A stretch of 64,000 nucleotides of DNA from Solenopsis invicta (lineage: Eukaryota > Arthropoda > Insecta > Hymenoptera > Formicidae): the NCBI RefSeq assembly GCF_016802725.1, contig NC_052665.1, forward strand, positions 20,156,501 to 20,220,500, read 5' to 3'. Positions 12,723 through 23,710 of this stretch are shown here, piece after piece (position 1 is the stretch's first letter; each line of letters begins with the position of its first letter). The notes below the pieces were generated by a model that saw only the letters and a program-made list of their open reading frames with translations, searched no databases and was not told the origin of the DNA. A program made the translations under genes and the position numbers.

Positions 12723-13988
12723 TAACAAGAATTTTTCCATACTAACCCATGTGGTAATTTTACCTTTAATTTTAATTCTACAAAACAATAGTAGTACTAC
12801 TTTGTACTTTGTATTCTCATTGAAAACTTTTCCTATTCCAACTCAAGTGGTACGTATTCTAAAAAATGAGTGAAATCTTTAAAATGCGCTAATTATAAAA
12901 AGAATATATTGCTCTTTAAAATAACTGCTGTATTTATTTAAAAATAAATATCTTAAATTTAATCTAACCTAAATGTATTTTTTTCCAAAAAATGTATGAA
13001 ATCTTTAAATTGCGCCAATTATAAAGAGAATATATTGCTGTTTGAAATAACTACTGTACTACTTTTAACGAATAAAATGCAAGTGATAGTATATTTATTT
13101 TTTAAGTAAAACCCAAGTAGCGATATCTTTAATTCCTTTTTAAATAAAATTCAAGTGATACTGTCTATGTATTTTTATTGAAACATTTTTCTGTTCTAAC
13201 CTAAGTGGATGTACTTAATTTAAAAAAGTTTCAATGAAATATGTAACATTTAATCTCAAAGAATTAAAGAGAAAACAGAAATGAGAATGTTTTATTAAAA
13301 TAAAAAATTTTTAAACTACAAAAAATTGGCGCTGCTAGATGTCTAAATATAATCTAAATAAAATGTTGTAAAACAGCAGCGCCAATTTTTTGTAGTTTAA
13401 AAATTTTTTATTTTAGTAAAACATTCTCATTTCTGTTTTCTCTTTAATTCTTTGAGATTAAATGTTACATATTTCATTGAAACTTTTTTAAATTAAGTAC
13501 ATCCACTTAGGTTAGAACAGAAAAATGTTTCAATAAAAATACATAGACAGTATCACTTGAATTTTATTTAAAAAGGAATTAAAGATATCGCTACTTGGGT
13601 TTTACTTAAAAAATAAATATACTATCACTTGCATTTTATTCGTTAAAAGTAGTACAGTAGTTATTTCAAACAGCAATATATTCTCTTTATAATTGGCGCA
13701 ATTTAAAGATTTCATACATTTTTTGGAAAAAAATACATTTAGGTTAGATTAAATTTAAGATATTTATTTTTAAATAAATACAGCAGTTATTTTAAAGAGC
13801 AATATATTCTTTTTATAATTAGCGCATTTTAAAGATTTCACTCATTTTTTAGAATACGTACCACTTGAGTTGGAATAGGAAAATTTTTCAATGAGAATAC
13901 AAAGTACAAAGTTGTACTACTATTGTTTTGTAGAATTAAAATTAAAGGTAAAATTACCACATGGGTTAGTATGGAAAAATTCTTGTTA
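12723..13988. repeat. Near-perfect palindrome, arms about 614 bp, spacer 38 bp
   Basis: The left arm (12723-13336) and right arm (13375-13988) are inverted copies with only a handful of visible differences. The inner edge is 'ttggcgctgct' against 'agcagcgccaa'. The sequence consists of variants of the AACCCAAGTGGTA word separated by AT-rich linkers. Such identity means a very recent inverted duplication, ongoing homogenisation, or an assembly artefact. Confidence 0.9.
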
Positions 13989-14934
13989 ATATTAATAAAC
14001 AGTAATTTGTTCTATTAATGAATCCAATTAAGGCTAATAAAATTTTTTGTAATATTCACAATATTAGTTAAAAGTTTATTTTATCAATAAATTTTAAGTT
14101 AATGATCGTCATTCGTTGATACTACGAACATTTTTTCAGTATAAATTATATATATGTAAATAAAATATAGTTACAAATTTTTTAAATGTGTACATTATTA
14201 GTTATTTCAATTACGGTTAATTTAAATATCATTCATATTCGTAAATAAAAAGTATATTAAATTTAATACTCATAATTTTTAAGTTGTTATAAACTGCAAT
14301 CTCATTAACATGTACATTAATAGTTTTTTTTTAGTTACAGAGAATTTAAATTTCATTTAACTGGTATACATTAAAAAATAATGAAATATAAGAATATATC
14401 TAACATTTAAATGTTGATACAAAGAAAAATAATAACTCTTACTTTCCCATCTCTTAAGATAGACTAAGAGATAAAAAAGTTGTGAAAATAAAATATTGTC
14501 TCTCAGTATTTGGGAAAATTTTACTTAATTCTTGTACAAGTAGTTAAATGTTCTAAACGTTTATTCATTCAAAACTATTACGTGGCTCTAACACACATCC
14601 TCAAAATTAAAAGAAATGACGAAATAATATGTATTAAACTGTCACTCATCAAAGAATCATGTATTGTAATAAATTTGTGTGTGGACTACCTTTTGGTTGT
14701 CAGCGGGATGATTAACCTGAAATGTATTCTAAATTGATTTATAATAAATTAATTTATAAATTTTTAATTTGTAAATGTGATATTTTTTTATTCCTTATTT
14801 ATAAACGATTTTAAATGTATAATAGTTTTAATAAAACTGAAAACAATGAAGAACGTTAGATGCTAGTGTTAATTATTTTAAAGAAAATATTTAATTTTGG
14901 GACAAAATAAACTTTTTTTTTATATTAACCTCCC
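13989..14934. other. No gene recognised
   Basis: AT-rich sequence with no convincing frame or repeat. A 75-residue frame at 14510-14737 has no recognisable motif and is probably chance. Confidence 0.6.
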
Positions 14935-15824
14935 ATGTGAATAAAAATTGGGAAAAGATTTACAAGATGAGCGTTTCTTGAACGGAGGGCAACGTTTAGT
15001 AAACGGCATTGGGAAAAGCGTTTACTAAACGTTTGAACGTCGGGCAGCAAACTCTCTATACGAAGTTTTTTTAGTGTTTACTAGCACATTCTAAACAGCG
15101 TTGCTTAAGAGGATGCTAAAGTAACAGAAGAACTTCCTCGACGTCGGTCCTACAGATCACTGTAGATTATTTTTCGAGCAAGACCAGGCTATTGCTCTTT
15201 GTCCATTGCATAGATCTGTCTTTGTTTTTTGATTATTTCGCCATCTGCGAAAAGTCCTATCAACTACTGTTGGGCTCCATATTGCTCTGTTTATGACAGT
15301 TCAGCTTTGCTGAGCGAAATATGCGCGTGGTAAAAGCACATTAGCGTATCTTTTTTGTTAGGCGTTCAATCGTAATTTTGCAAGGTCAGTGTTATTCGTG
15401 CATGTTTTCTGAAGGGTGCTCTACTATCATTTTGTACGCACGAGCTACACAACTTCTGTATTAAGGTAAAGTTAACCTCAGGTGACGGCTATACGAGTGA
15501 ATTTTTAATGATTTATTAAATTTTTGTTCGATTTTCTTATAAAATTGACCTGAGCACCCTTTCTTTTTACGCGTATTTCAATTCTAAAAACAGTTTTTGT
15601 GATTCTGTAAAGCCAATCCAAAGATATTTAATGCACTGTAAATGTCGGTAATTCGTGGTACTTTAGCATCCTCTTAAGCGTTGCCAAATTTTCATTAAAC
15701 CCTATATACAGCGTTTGATAAGAGTTCAAAAGCATTCTAATCCAATAGCGTTTCATAAGCGTTCTTACAAAATTTGAAAGCGTATCAACTCTTAAAAAAC
15801 CTTAACAAACGGTTGTAAATGCTA
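14935..15824. repeat. Word-array element, AAACGTTTAGTAAACG type
   Basis: Variants of a self-complementary word such as 'gcgtttactaaacgttt' recur at 14980-15050. They return at 15685-15800 ('gcgtttgataag', 'gcgtttcataagcg') on the other side of a nested MITE. It leads into the middle segment at 15825, which is shared with 28035. The architecture matches the other word-array elements in the window, but the word differs. Confidence 0.6.
15105..15676. mobile_element. 572-bp MITE, TIR TTAAGAGGATGCTAAAGTA
   Basis: The end 'ttaagaggatgctaaagta' is inverted at the right as 'tactttagcatcctctta'. The flanking direct repeat AGCGTTGC (15097-15104 and 15677-15684) gives a 7-8 bp target duplication. There is no transposase frame, so it is non-autonomous. 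It is inserted in the AAACG word array. Confidence 0.85.
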
Positions 15825-16235
15825 GCTAGATATTTTAAAAATAAACTATATTAATAATTAAACCTGTTCTTACCCATAGCTAGACTAGTAAAGATAGTAA
15901 AAAAATAACAATTGAAAATAGCATTGGAGTATGAAGAGACGTTATTGACGTAAAAAGTATGTTGCAAAAATTAATTTTGCAACTAATTGTTATAAACAAA
16001 TTATTAAAAATGGACTGTAAAGGAAATCTGATTGCACCAATCCATTCTGCGGAAAAAATTACTAAAAAAACATATATGACGTTTTCTTAATTGTTATAGC
16101 TATTATAAACAAATTAGTTGCAAAATTAATTTTGTCATGTGCTTTTTATGTCAATAATGTTTTTTTACGTTCCAATTCAATTTTCAATTATTATTTTTTA
16201 GCTATTTTTGCAGATCTGGTCATAGGCTTTAATGC
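15825..16235. repeat. Conserved middle segment, copy 1 (copy 2 at 28035-28465)
   Basis: It shares with 28035-28465 the run 'ttttgcaactaattgttata' followed by 'aacaaattattaaaa', a 'tctgcggaaaaaatta' motif and a terminal 'ttttagctatttttgc'. The outer parts are mutually inverted. In both copies it lies beside a word array (AAACG here, GGGCC at 28 kb). No coding region. Confidence 0.75.
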
Positions 16236-16441
16236 AAATTAAAATAAAAAGAAATGGCAATCCAATCTTAAATTAAATTATTAAAAATTTGCATATATAT
16301 AATTTGTTTTCTTGAACTGCTCTTTTTTCAATTATCATGGCTGCGTTCAGTGAAAAAAAGCAGATTCCTTAATTATTACGATTGGCTTTTACGTTTAGAT
16401 TCAACAAGGATCTGTAAAGGCAAGATCCAATTTTATTAATA

Positions 16442-17212
16442 CATGACGTACATTATGTATATTATGTATATTCCAACTATCATTTTAAATGAATATGCAT
16501 ATCCATACGAATGAATATGCATATCCATGTATATCCATACGATATTTTATGAAGATTCATAAATGTACAGTACCGGCCAAAATTATATTACCTTTCGATT
16601 TTTGGAGCATAACTTTTATCGAAGTGTATCGAATGCGCTTAAAATTTTATAGTAAACACTTGATGAAAGATATCTTGTATATAAAGTGTAATGAGATTTG
16701 ACATATACTATGATGTTCGAATTTTTTATTAAATTTTTTTATAGTTGCACTTTTGTGCTTTTTTGTTTTTCGTGTCACAATCATTGATTTTATCATCATA
16801 AACTAGTTTTAGCATTTAAATTTAATATTCCACATTATTTATACTTGTTATGATTGAAAATTAATTCCGATTAAAATTTTACATATTTTGGAAATTTCAA
16901 ATAAAAATAATTTTTCACACGTTGCTGTTTTCATTATTTATTAAAAAGTTATTATTTATGTAAGTTATACTTATCATTAAAATATATTATGATTTAATAA
17001 AGATTTGTGTCTTTTAAAATAAGTTATACTCAAAACTAATCAAAAGGTGATATAATTTTGGCCGGTACTGTATATACATTCATGTATACGCATTCGATGT
17101 ACATACATGAAATGTATAGTATATTATGTATTTTCCAGCTATCATTTTGAATGAATATGCATACCACGTATATCCATATTCGATATACGATATTCTATAA
17201 ATATTCATAAAT
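16442..17212. repeat. Direct duplication of about 115 bp split by a MITE
   Basis: A unit containing 'atgaatatgcatatccat' and ending 'attcataaat' occurs at 16442-16565 and again at 17098-17212. The MITE at 16568-17070 lies between them. A short TA microsatellite follows at 17210-17232. Short frames here are chance. Confidence 0.75.
16568..17070. mobile_element. 503-bp Tc1/mariner-type MITE (CAGTACCGGCCAAAATTATAT)
   Basis: The left end 'cagtaccggccaaaattat' is repeated inverted at 17070 as 'ataattttggccggtactg'. TA flanks both ends, as expected for Tc1/mariner targets. The internal sequence is AT-rich with no transposase, so it is non-autonomous. Confidence 0.9.
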
Positions 17213-17320
17213 ATATATATATATATATATATTTCTGAATATTCTATGTATGTACATGACAAATACAGGATATTTTTTCACATTACGAACATTAAATGTA
17301 TATACATAGAATATCCAACG

Positions 17321-17461
17321 TTTACAGAGATAGCACACGGGACCGATAGCACACCACCACTTACAGCGGCCGATGCCTAGAGTTTTTCCGTTGGTTGGGT
17401 TAAATAAGTCAAGATGATTGGTTGCTGGGCTATCGCACCGTGCGCTATCGGATCTCGTCCA
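17321..17461. mobile_element. MITE of about 142 bp with GATAGCACAC end repeats, copy 1
   Basis: Its core 'acagcggccgatgcctagag' followed by 'aagtcaagatgattggttg' is shared with 25164-25307 and 45001-45142. Here the left end has two direct copies of 'gatagcacac' and the right end carries inverted copies ('ggctatcgcac', 'gcgctatcgg'). The boundaries were set by analogy with the two copies that have clear target duplications; none is clear here. Confidence 0.7.
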
Positions 17462-17491
17462 TTCCAAACACTCTCTGATATGTGTGTGTGC

Positions 17492-17955
17492 GTGTACACC
17501 CATGGTCATCGATTCTGTCTTTTGGAAAATTTTCCAAACTGAGATGTCACTATCTTTCTACATACTTGCAGTTCATGATTAACGTAGGTAACATAAGAGC
17601 TTACGGCCGCGTTGGCCGCTTGCGACTGCATTTGATATAAAGACAAAGCAACCTTTATGTCAAATGCGATAAATTTTCGAAAGTTAATAAAGTTCGCAAA
17701 CTCGAGTTTTAAAGATAAATAGAATTAATAATTTTTTGTAATAAAAAAGAAAATAAATTAAAAATAAATTTTTAAAAACTGTCAAATTATTATTAAATTA
17801 TTATATTGTTATTAAATTATTGTGTTGTTCCAGCGTCATTTAATTAATAATTTCTACGTTAATCATGCACTGCGAGTATGTAGAAAGATAGTGACTTCTC
17901 AGTTTGGAAAATTTTCCGAGGAACAGAATTGATGACCCTGAGCGTATAATGTACA
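17492..17955. mobile_element. Palindromic MITE, GATTCTG..GGAAAATTTTCC family, copy 1
   Basis: The segment at 17508-17590 ('ttggaaaattttccaaactg', then 'tttctacatacttgcagttc') is repeated inverted at 17850-17930. The same sequence forms two further copies at 38925-39300. The loop (about 17600-17840) has no gene. Between them the ends read 'tgtacaccca' and a diverged complement. Confidence 0.75.
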
Positions 17956-18084
17956 ATACATACATATTATACGTTTTGCTTTTATAATTGACATATATTA
18001 AAAATCTACATTCACTGAAATGTATCACGTTCATCCGCTGTCTTTATACGGCTTAATGTCTTAACGACAGTTGGCATTAATATA

Positions 18085-18250
18085 GAGGGGAAAAGAATAT
18101 TATGGTTACTGTTAACAATACGGCTACCTCTATTACTTCCGTTATTAGGTGACGTATTTTAACAATTGCTTATGGAGTTATTCATTTAGTAGTCCGCCGT
18201 TTTTTAGTAATGCTAATATACCAGTACATAATAACTGACAATTGTTGTTA
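18085..18250. repeat. Dispersed repeat, copy 1 (copy 2 at 41465-41640)
   Basis: It shares with 41465-41640 the sequence around 'attgcttatgga(g/a)ttattc' and 'ttttttaatg..gctaatat'. Short, non-coding and diverged. Confidence 0.7.
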
Positions 18251-18421
18251 ACTGTTAATTACAAGCGTAAGTTAAAAATTATCCGCACTTTTACTAGAAT
18301 GTTTTTAAGTTTGTCATATTGTTTTCCGGGCAGGCAAGCTTTAAGTTGGTATTACTAAGGTCCCGTGATCAAAGCTGGACCTTGATTGCGTCAGTTTGTT
18401 TACCGCTGCAAGCGTGTAAAT

Positions 18422-18670
18422 ATGGCTGCTCTACTAGAAGTTCGCACCAAGGAGGAACAGAGAGTTGTGATACGCTTTCTTTAGTCGCAAGAAGTGAAAG
18501 GTGCTGAAATTCATCGGAGGCTTTCAATACAATGCGGAGAAAGTGCTTTACCACGCAGAAGTATATATGAATGAATCAAAAAGTTTAAAAGTGGGCGCAC
18601 ATGTACGACACACAAAGAGGGAGCAGGACGCCCGTCAACTTCCACTATCGACAAAAAGATTCAGCAAGGT
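18422..18670 (+). pseudogene. Mariner transposase N-terminal fragment, plus strand
   Basis: Translation from ATG 18422 gives the N-terminal helix-turn-helix region of a mariner transposase, with VKGAEIHRRL and EGAGRPSTST motifs. It has in-frame stops near residues 21 (a likely tryptophan position) and 50. In intact mariners this domain binds the terminal repeats. Only about 80 codons remain before the sequence meets the inverted copy, so it cannot encode a functional enzyme. Confidence 0.8.
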
Positions 18671-18845
18671 TAAGAGTTGATACTGGCAAACTGACATATT
18701 GTGTTAAAAGCCTCCGATGAATTTCAGCACCTTTCACTCCTTCCGACCAAAAAAATCGTATTACAGCTGTATGTTCCTCCTTGTTGCAAACATCTAGCGG
18801 AGCAGTCATATTTACACGCTCGTAGCGGTAAACAAATTGACGCAA
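18645..18845 (-). pseudogene. Mariner transposase N-terminal fragment, minus strand
   Basis: The minus-strand reading contains VIRFFWSEGVKGAEIHRRLL, the same helix-turn-helix segment as the neighbouring plus-strand fragment. Here the tryptophan codon is intact. It is truncated after about 50 codons at the palindrome centre. It is a second copy of the same mariner head in inverted orientation. Confidence 0.8.
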
Positions 18846-18965
18846 TCAAAGTCCAGCTTTGATTATGGGACTCCAGTAGGGCCAACTTAAAGCCTACTTG
18901 CCCGGAACGCAGTGTGACAAACTTAAAAAAGTGTTCTAGCAAAAGTGCGGATAATTTTTTACTTA

Positions 18966-19514
18966 CCCTAGTATAAGTTTAATTTTAATATTACATTTTA
19001 TATTAGTTTCTTAGCGCACTCGTTCTATTTTAGATTATCATACTTTTATTTTAGTTCTTTCCATTAAGATCTCAGCTCAAGTTTTAACTTCAAATCACGC
19101 GCATTAACGGACTCGCATACGCTCATGCGCGGCGTAGTAATACTAGACTCCTGAAATAGGAGTCCTCGCTCTTCGTTTAGTAACTAGAGAGATTTTGTAA
19201 GTATGGCGGCCACGAAACTCTTCTTGTAAGAAGCACATTTTTGTAAGAGAAATATTTTGCTAACTCGCCTAATAGATCACATCAATCAAACATCATCGTA
19301 TTAAGTATTACAACCTATCCACTGAGAAAATATAAATACCGTTCACAAAGTATTAACAATTAGTCCTTTGAACCGGATAATACACGGCAACGCAACTGCG
19401 AAACACGCCACGTTTTTTGCAACAACAAAGTAAAGACGTATCAGGACAAAGCGTATCGCAGTGACATAATTTAAGGATACAGGCGATCAATGCTATAAGT
19501 AAAATAATCCATAT
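18966..19514. other. No gene recognised
   Basis: Mixed-composition sequence with a small 'actcctgaaataggagt' hairpin at about 19148. The 90-residue minus-strand frame at 19353-19625 is cysteine-rich by chance and overlaps repeat words. Confidence 0.5.
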
Positions 19515-19824
19515 CCATACAGCACAGAAAATTGCAGCAACATTGCAGTAATGTTGCAAATTGCAATGCAATATTACGGAGACATTGCAGAAACATAAAT
19601 TAACAATATGCATGCAACATCTCATGGCATATGCCAGTAATATTCCAGAAACATTGCAATATCATAATTTTTTAATAAAGTAATGGCAATAAAGAGCCAA
19701 AGCAGAATAATATTCGTATATAATAATATATTAAATTAACTCATTCATAATTATTCATCTGCATTTAGCAAACTAAGGTTGGGTGACGTTATTAAATTTT
19801 CCGCTGAATCTTTACATTTCTTAA

Positions 19825-19979
19825 CAGCACAACCGTCCATATGTTGACTGTAAGTCGACTCATCCAAGTCAGGCTTTCAGAGTTGACTGCAAATCGACTT
19901 TGCATAGACGTCTGCAGACATCCTTTAAATATTGACTCTAAGACGTCTAGGAAAAGGCATGCGGTCCCGTGTGCTGTGT
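19825..19979. repeat. Nested word element, GTCGACT and AGACGTC words
   Basis: It starts near 'acagcacaaccg' and ends 'cgtgtgctgtgtg', again an AGCACA-type terminus. The interior repeats 'agtcgact', 'aaatcgact' and 'agacgtct'. It lies inside element A. Confidence 0.5.
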
Positions 19980-20085
19980 GCATCATATAGTATTGTTGAG
20001 AAACATAAATATTCATATCAATAGAAGAAATAAATTCATATATGAAGAAACCTCGATCTACATTCCAATGAACAAACAATATTTT

Positions 20086-20330
20086 TTAATTGTTTTATTT
20101 AATAAAAAGTTTTTCATATTTAATTGAATTTTTGTATTATATTGATATATATTTCCTAATTGCATTTTTATTTAAACAAATAACAGAAAAGTTATTCTAG
20201 ATACTATTCTGCATTTGCAAAATTAGTAAAAAGAAAATATAATTTTATATTTGTTTATATAAATACTGTGCATTAATTATACATATTTCATTTTTTCGAT
20301 AAGGAAAATAGACCTGATCTACCAGTTATA
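20086..20330 (+). repeat. Conserved middle segment shared with 43060-43275
   Basis: The run 'tgtattatattgat', then 'ttatttaaacaaataa', then 'gatctaccagttata' matches 43075-43272 in order and spacing. At 43270 the sequence continues straight into 'tacacgtattagca', whereas here the foldback element starts. The remainder resumes at 26358 with 'tatacacatatcagca'. That dates the foldback insertion after the element. Confidence 0.75.
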
Positions 20331-20480
20331 CAGGATGTCCCAGAACAATGTATACATATTATCATGATGAGGTAGAAGGAATCGAGAAAAATTAAAAAAT
20401 CTAACAATTAATTGAAAAAGCCAGTAAGACGAGCAAAAAGGTGTAGATGTTCGTATAACTTATAATACATATTTATTAGT

Positions 20481-20530
20481 ATATCGAGAACACAAACGTT
20501 TTGACTCTACGGAGTCTTCTTCAGTGTGTG
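20481..20530 (-). ncRNA. Hammerhead-like hairpin of the minus-strand PLE
   Basis: Minus-strand sequence CTGAAGA, then A, stem GACTC/GAGTC with a CGTA loop, then AAAAC, then GTTTGTG. It follows the hammerhead order CUGANGA-stem II-GAAA, but the first G of GAAA is A here, so this copy is probably inactive. The plus-strand partner keeps the G. Confidence 0.4.
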
Positions 20531-21050
20531 TATATTCTTACATTACAGGCGCAGAGCGCAAACAAATCTTCAAAACAGCTTTTTAAATACAGTAGTCCGG
20601 GATTTAAAGCCTATGGTCCGAAATTTCTATTCTTCCTTCGTCGATTTTCAGTCCGCGAAACAAATCGTGTCAACAATTCGGTCTACATATCGCTTCTTGT
20701 TGTACGACTCGTGCAATTTAATCGATCTCCGACCAATGATACTTTAAAAAATATAGCCAATTAAATAGTAAAACTCACTAATAGCCGTTTTTTACAAGTT
20801 CTGTGTCAGTTGAATCACATATTTAGTGTAAATAGTTAAACTTACGGTTCGTCGTTAGAGTCGTTGTAAGGCATGTTCAACGCTGATCGCTTATAATGTT
20901 AACGCGTAACGATCGATCTGTATTGATCGGCGTGACAAGGGAGACTGAACATTTCTGATGTTGCGAAGCGTGCGCAACCCGCGTATGAGTCAGATGTTTC
21001 TCTGTTTACAATTTTATTCCCTATACTTTCTTTGTTACATATCGACCAGT

Positions 21051-22172
21051 TTATTCAAAATAGTGTTGTAATAGTTCCGTATCCGTTTTTTGACTAAGAC
21101 CATTTTTTTGTTCGTTAATGTGTATCATCTCGGAAATTAAGCGTTTATGATAATTTGGTTTAAAATCAAGGATTTTTACATTTTTCCAATCGATCGAATG
21201 ACTTTGTTGGAATCTGTGTTCGCTAATAACGAATATTTTCGCTGTTTCAAGTTTAATGTTGTTCACATGTTCTTTGATTCTTGTTTTTAATTTTCTCTTT
21301 GTTTGTCCTACGTACGAGGCATTGCAGTCGTTACAATTTAATTTATAGACGACGTTGTTACATTCTGTTTTTATGTTCTTGTCTTTGTGTGCTTTAATAA
21401 ACTTATCTAGCTTATTTAGACATCTAAAGCCTAGTCTAATTATATCTTTATTCAGGGACGTAGATATTTTTTTAGATACGTCTTTTAAATACGGGAAGAC
21501 CAAATACTTTTTTCTTTCCACGATCGTGTCCGACACGTCGATCAGGTTCTGAACTCCGTTATTTAATTTTGTATTAATCAATTTTTTGATTCTTATGTTG
21601 ATTTTGTTAAAAATCAATTCCATCGGGTAGCCGTTATTAATTAGGGTGTTAACGCAAAATTCTAGATTCTTTTTGTGGTATTGGGGGTGTGATAATAACA
21701 GCGCTCGATCTACCATGTTGTAGATGGTTCCTATTTTTTGGCTAACTGGGTGATGTGAATAATATGATAAGTATCTACCTAAGAAGGTATCTTTATGGAA
21801 CCAGTCAGTATGTAAGGTGTTGTTATCGACTTTAATTAAGGTATCTAAAAAATTGAGGCTACGTTTCTTTTCACGTTTGATAGTAAACTGTAAGCGGTTG
21901 TGGTATCCGTTAAATTCATTTAGGATATTATCAACCGCTTCGGTGAGTGCTGCCAAAGCGATATCGTCCACATAGCGTACGTAAAACGGTAGAACCACAT
22001 TTATGTTATTCAGAACTTTGGACTCCAGATCTTGCATCACTATGTCTGCAATTACCGGTGATAAAGGTGAGCCCATAGGCACACCGAACGTTTGTTTGTA
22101 TATCTTATTATTAAAGGTAAAAAACGTGGACGTTAAGACAAACTGTACCGCTGTAATAAATACGTCTTTTGG
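21051..22172 (-). pseudogene. PLE reverse transcriptase and GIY-YIG endonuclease, 5'-truncated, minus strand
   Basis: The frame is open from about 22172 to 21051. It contains RT motifs VPMGSPLSPVIADI and YVDDI (catalytic aspartates) and a thumb-like region. It then has a Penelope-type GIY-YIG endonuclease with a C-x2-C (CNDC) pair and SYVGQTKRKLKTRIKEH. PLEs use this protein to nick the target and copy their RNA. The N-terminal third of RT is missing at the inverted junction (about 22175-22205). At the C terminus an 11-nt deletion relative to the plus-strand copy shifts the frame and changes the last residues. The 343 residues from ATG 22082 are only part of a normal PLE protein. Confidence 0.9.
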
Positions 22173-22551
22173 AATGTCTTATAATATCCTAATAATATCC
22201 CCCCCGATAATATCCTAAATGAATTTAACGGATATCACAACCGCTTACAGTTTACTATCAAATGTGAAAAGAAACGTAGCCTCAATTTTTTAGATACCTT
22301 AATTAAAGTCGATAACAACACCTTACATACTGACTGGTTCCATAAAGATATCTTCTCAGGTAGATACTTATCATATTATTCACATCACCCAGTTAGCCAA
22401 AAAATAGGAACCATCTACAGCATGGTAGATCGAGCGTTGTTATTATCACACCTCCAATACCACAAAAAGAATCTAGAATTTTGCGTTAACACCCTAATTA
22501 ATAACAACTACCCGATAGAATTGATTTTTTAACAAAATCAATATAAGAATC

Positions 22552-23710
22552 TGTAACGATAGCATCGTTACGCAGATAAATTATATTTTTTTCTCGCTCG
22601 CACGCCGGATTATAACATATCGTTCCGTCTCTTTTATTCGCACACTCGATCATGTGACGTCAGTACTCTCCGTCTCGCTCACTCGCACACGCGGCCACGT
22701 GACGTCGGTTCCGTCCTCCATCTCACTCGCTCTTGCGCCCGGTCGCGTGACGTCACGCGTAGCATCGCGCGGGTATGTGCGCGTAGGTGCACGCCGAAAA
22801 GTGGGGTAAACACGTGGTTCCGACTGCGTGGGCGGCTGGAGGGTATAAATACGGAGCCACACCAGGAAGGAGCAACCAGTCGGTTCCAAATCACCGGTAC
22901 CGACACTCCGGGAGTACTCGGAGCTCCTTGGCTGGGTGTTCTCGGCTTCCTGACACCGGCCGTTCTTGGCTTCCTGACACAGGCCGTTTACGGCCCCCCT
23001 GATACCGGGCGTACTCGGTTATTCCGTACCGCACTCCTACGCCGGGTGCTCTCGGCTTCCTGATACCGGGCGTACTCGGTTACCCGTTTCTTTACCTGTT
23101 ACCTGTCCTATAATTTCGATTCTTAATTTTTGTTTTATTTTTAGAGCAGATATAGAATAATTTCAGTTGGTCGGCGACGACGCGTTTACCCGGAGTTACA
23201 ACTTCTTCGCCGGATTTTCCTTGGATATCCTCCGTCCCGAGCGTTCCGTCCGAACAAGCGTCCTCCCAACAAAGCGAGCGTATCTTGACCCCTTCCTCAG
23301 GCGGACGATAGTTATTAAGTTGCGTTAGCATTAAGTCCGCGTTACTTGTAACATTTTCCGAGCGTTAGTTTGTAAGATCCGCGTCTCGCATTTAGACTTA
23401 AGATTTCAATGAACGCCGCGAGCGCTTAATTTAGTTTAAGTTTTCTACGTGTTCTCTATGCGTGTACGTTATAATTAGTTTTTAAGTTCTTTCCGCGTGT
23501 GAACAAACGTTCCGGGGAACACGAGTTCCAAAGGTGTTTAACTTCCTCTCTTCCTAATAAATTTTTATTTTTTTTGTATCACGGAGTGTGAGGAGATATT
23601 GATTTAAAATAAATATTTTGTTAATTTCTTTTCAAATCGGAATTCCTTTTTTTCTCGACCCTGGCACCGGCGAGCTAATCCGCGACCGCGAGAAAAGTCG
23701 TACCGTTACA
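22552..23710 (+). mobile_element. Solo LTR, 1159 bp
   Basis: It starts TGTAACG and ends CGTTACA, with AATC duplicated on both sides (22548-22551 and 23711-23714). The minus-strand PLE gives the uninterrupted sequence at this point. It has TATAAAT at 22844, an AATAAA signal at 23556 and no internal coding, so it is an LTR left after recombination between two LTRs. The 4-bp duplication suits a Gypsy-like family; assignment is uncertain. Short frames at 22650-23331 are artefacts of its GC-rich composition. Confidence 0.85.
22655..22850 (+). promoter_or_regulatory. LTR promoter with three TGACGTC sites and a TATA box
   Basis: TGACGTCA at 22655, TGACGTCG at 22700 and TGACGTCA at 22748 are spaced by 45 and 48 bp within degenerate direct repeats of about 47 bp. 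TATAAAT follows at 22844. TGACGTCA is the CREB/ATF binding consensus, so this may be an enhancer array of the LTR; activity is inferred. Confidence 0.6.

Larger units (their letters stand above)
18270..18963. mobile_element. Head-to-head mariner remnant (foldback)
   Basis: The left 400 bp and the right 300 bp are inverted copies of the 5' end of one mariner. Each carries the 5' untranslated region and the start of a transposase. The termini are 'agttaaaaattatccgcact' on the left and a diverged complement on the right, both next to TA. The internal and 3' parts of the transposon are absent. The result is a non-autonomous palindrome built from two mariner heads. Confidence 0.8.

Noticed and set aside
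22650..23331. Short GC-rich open frames
   Set aside because: They lie inside a solo LTR and reflect its composition.
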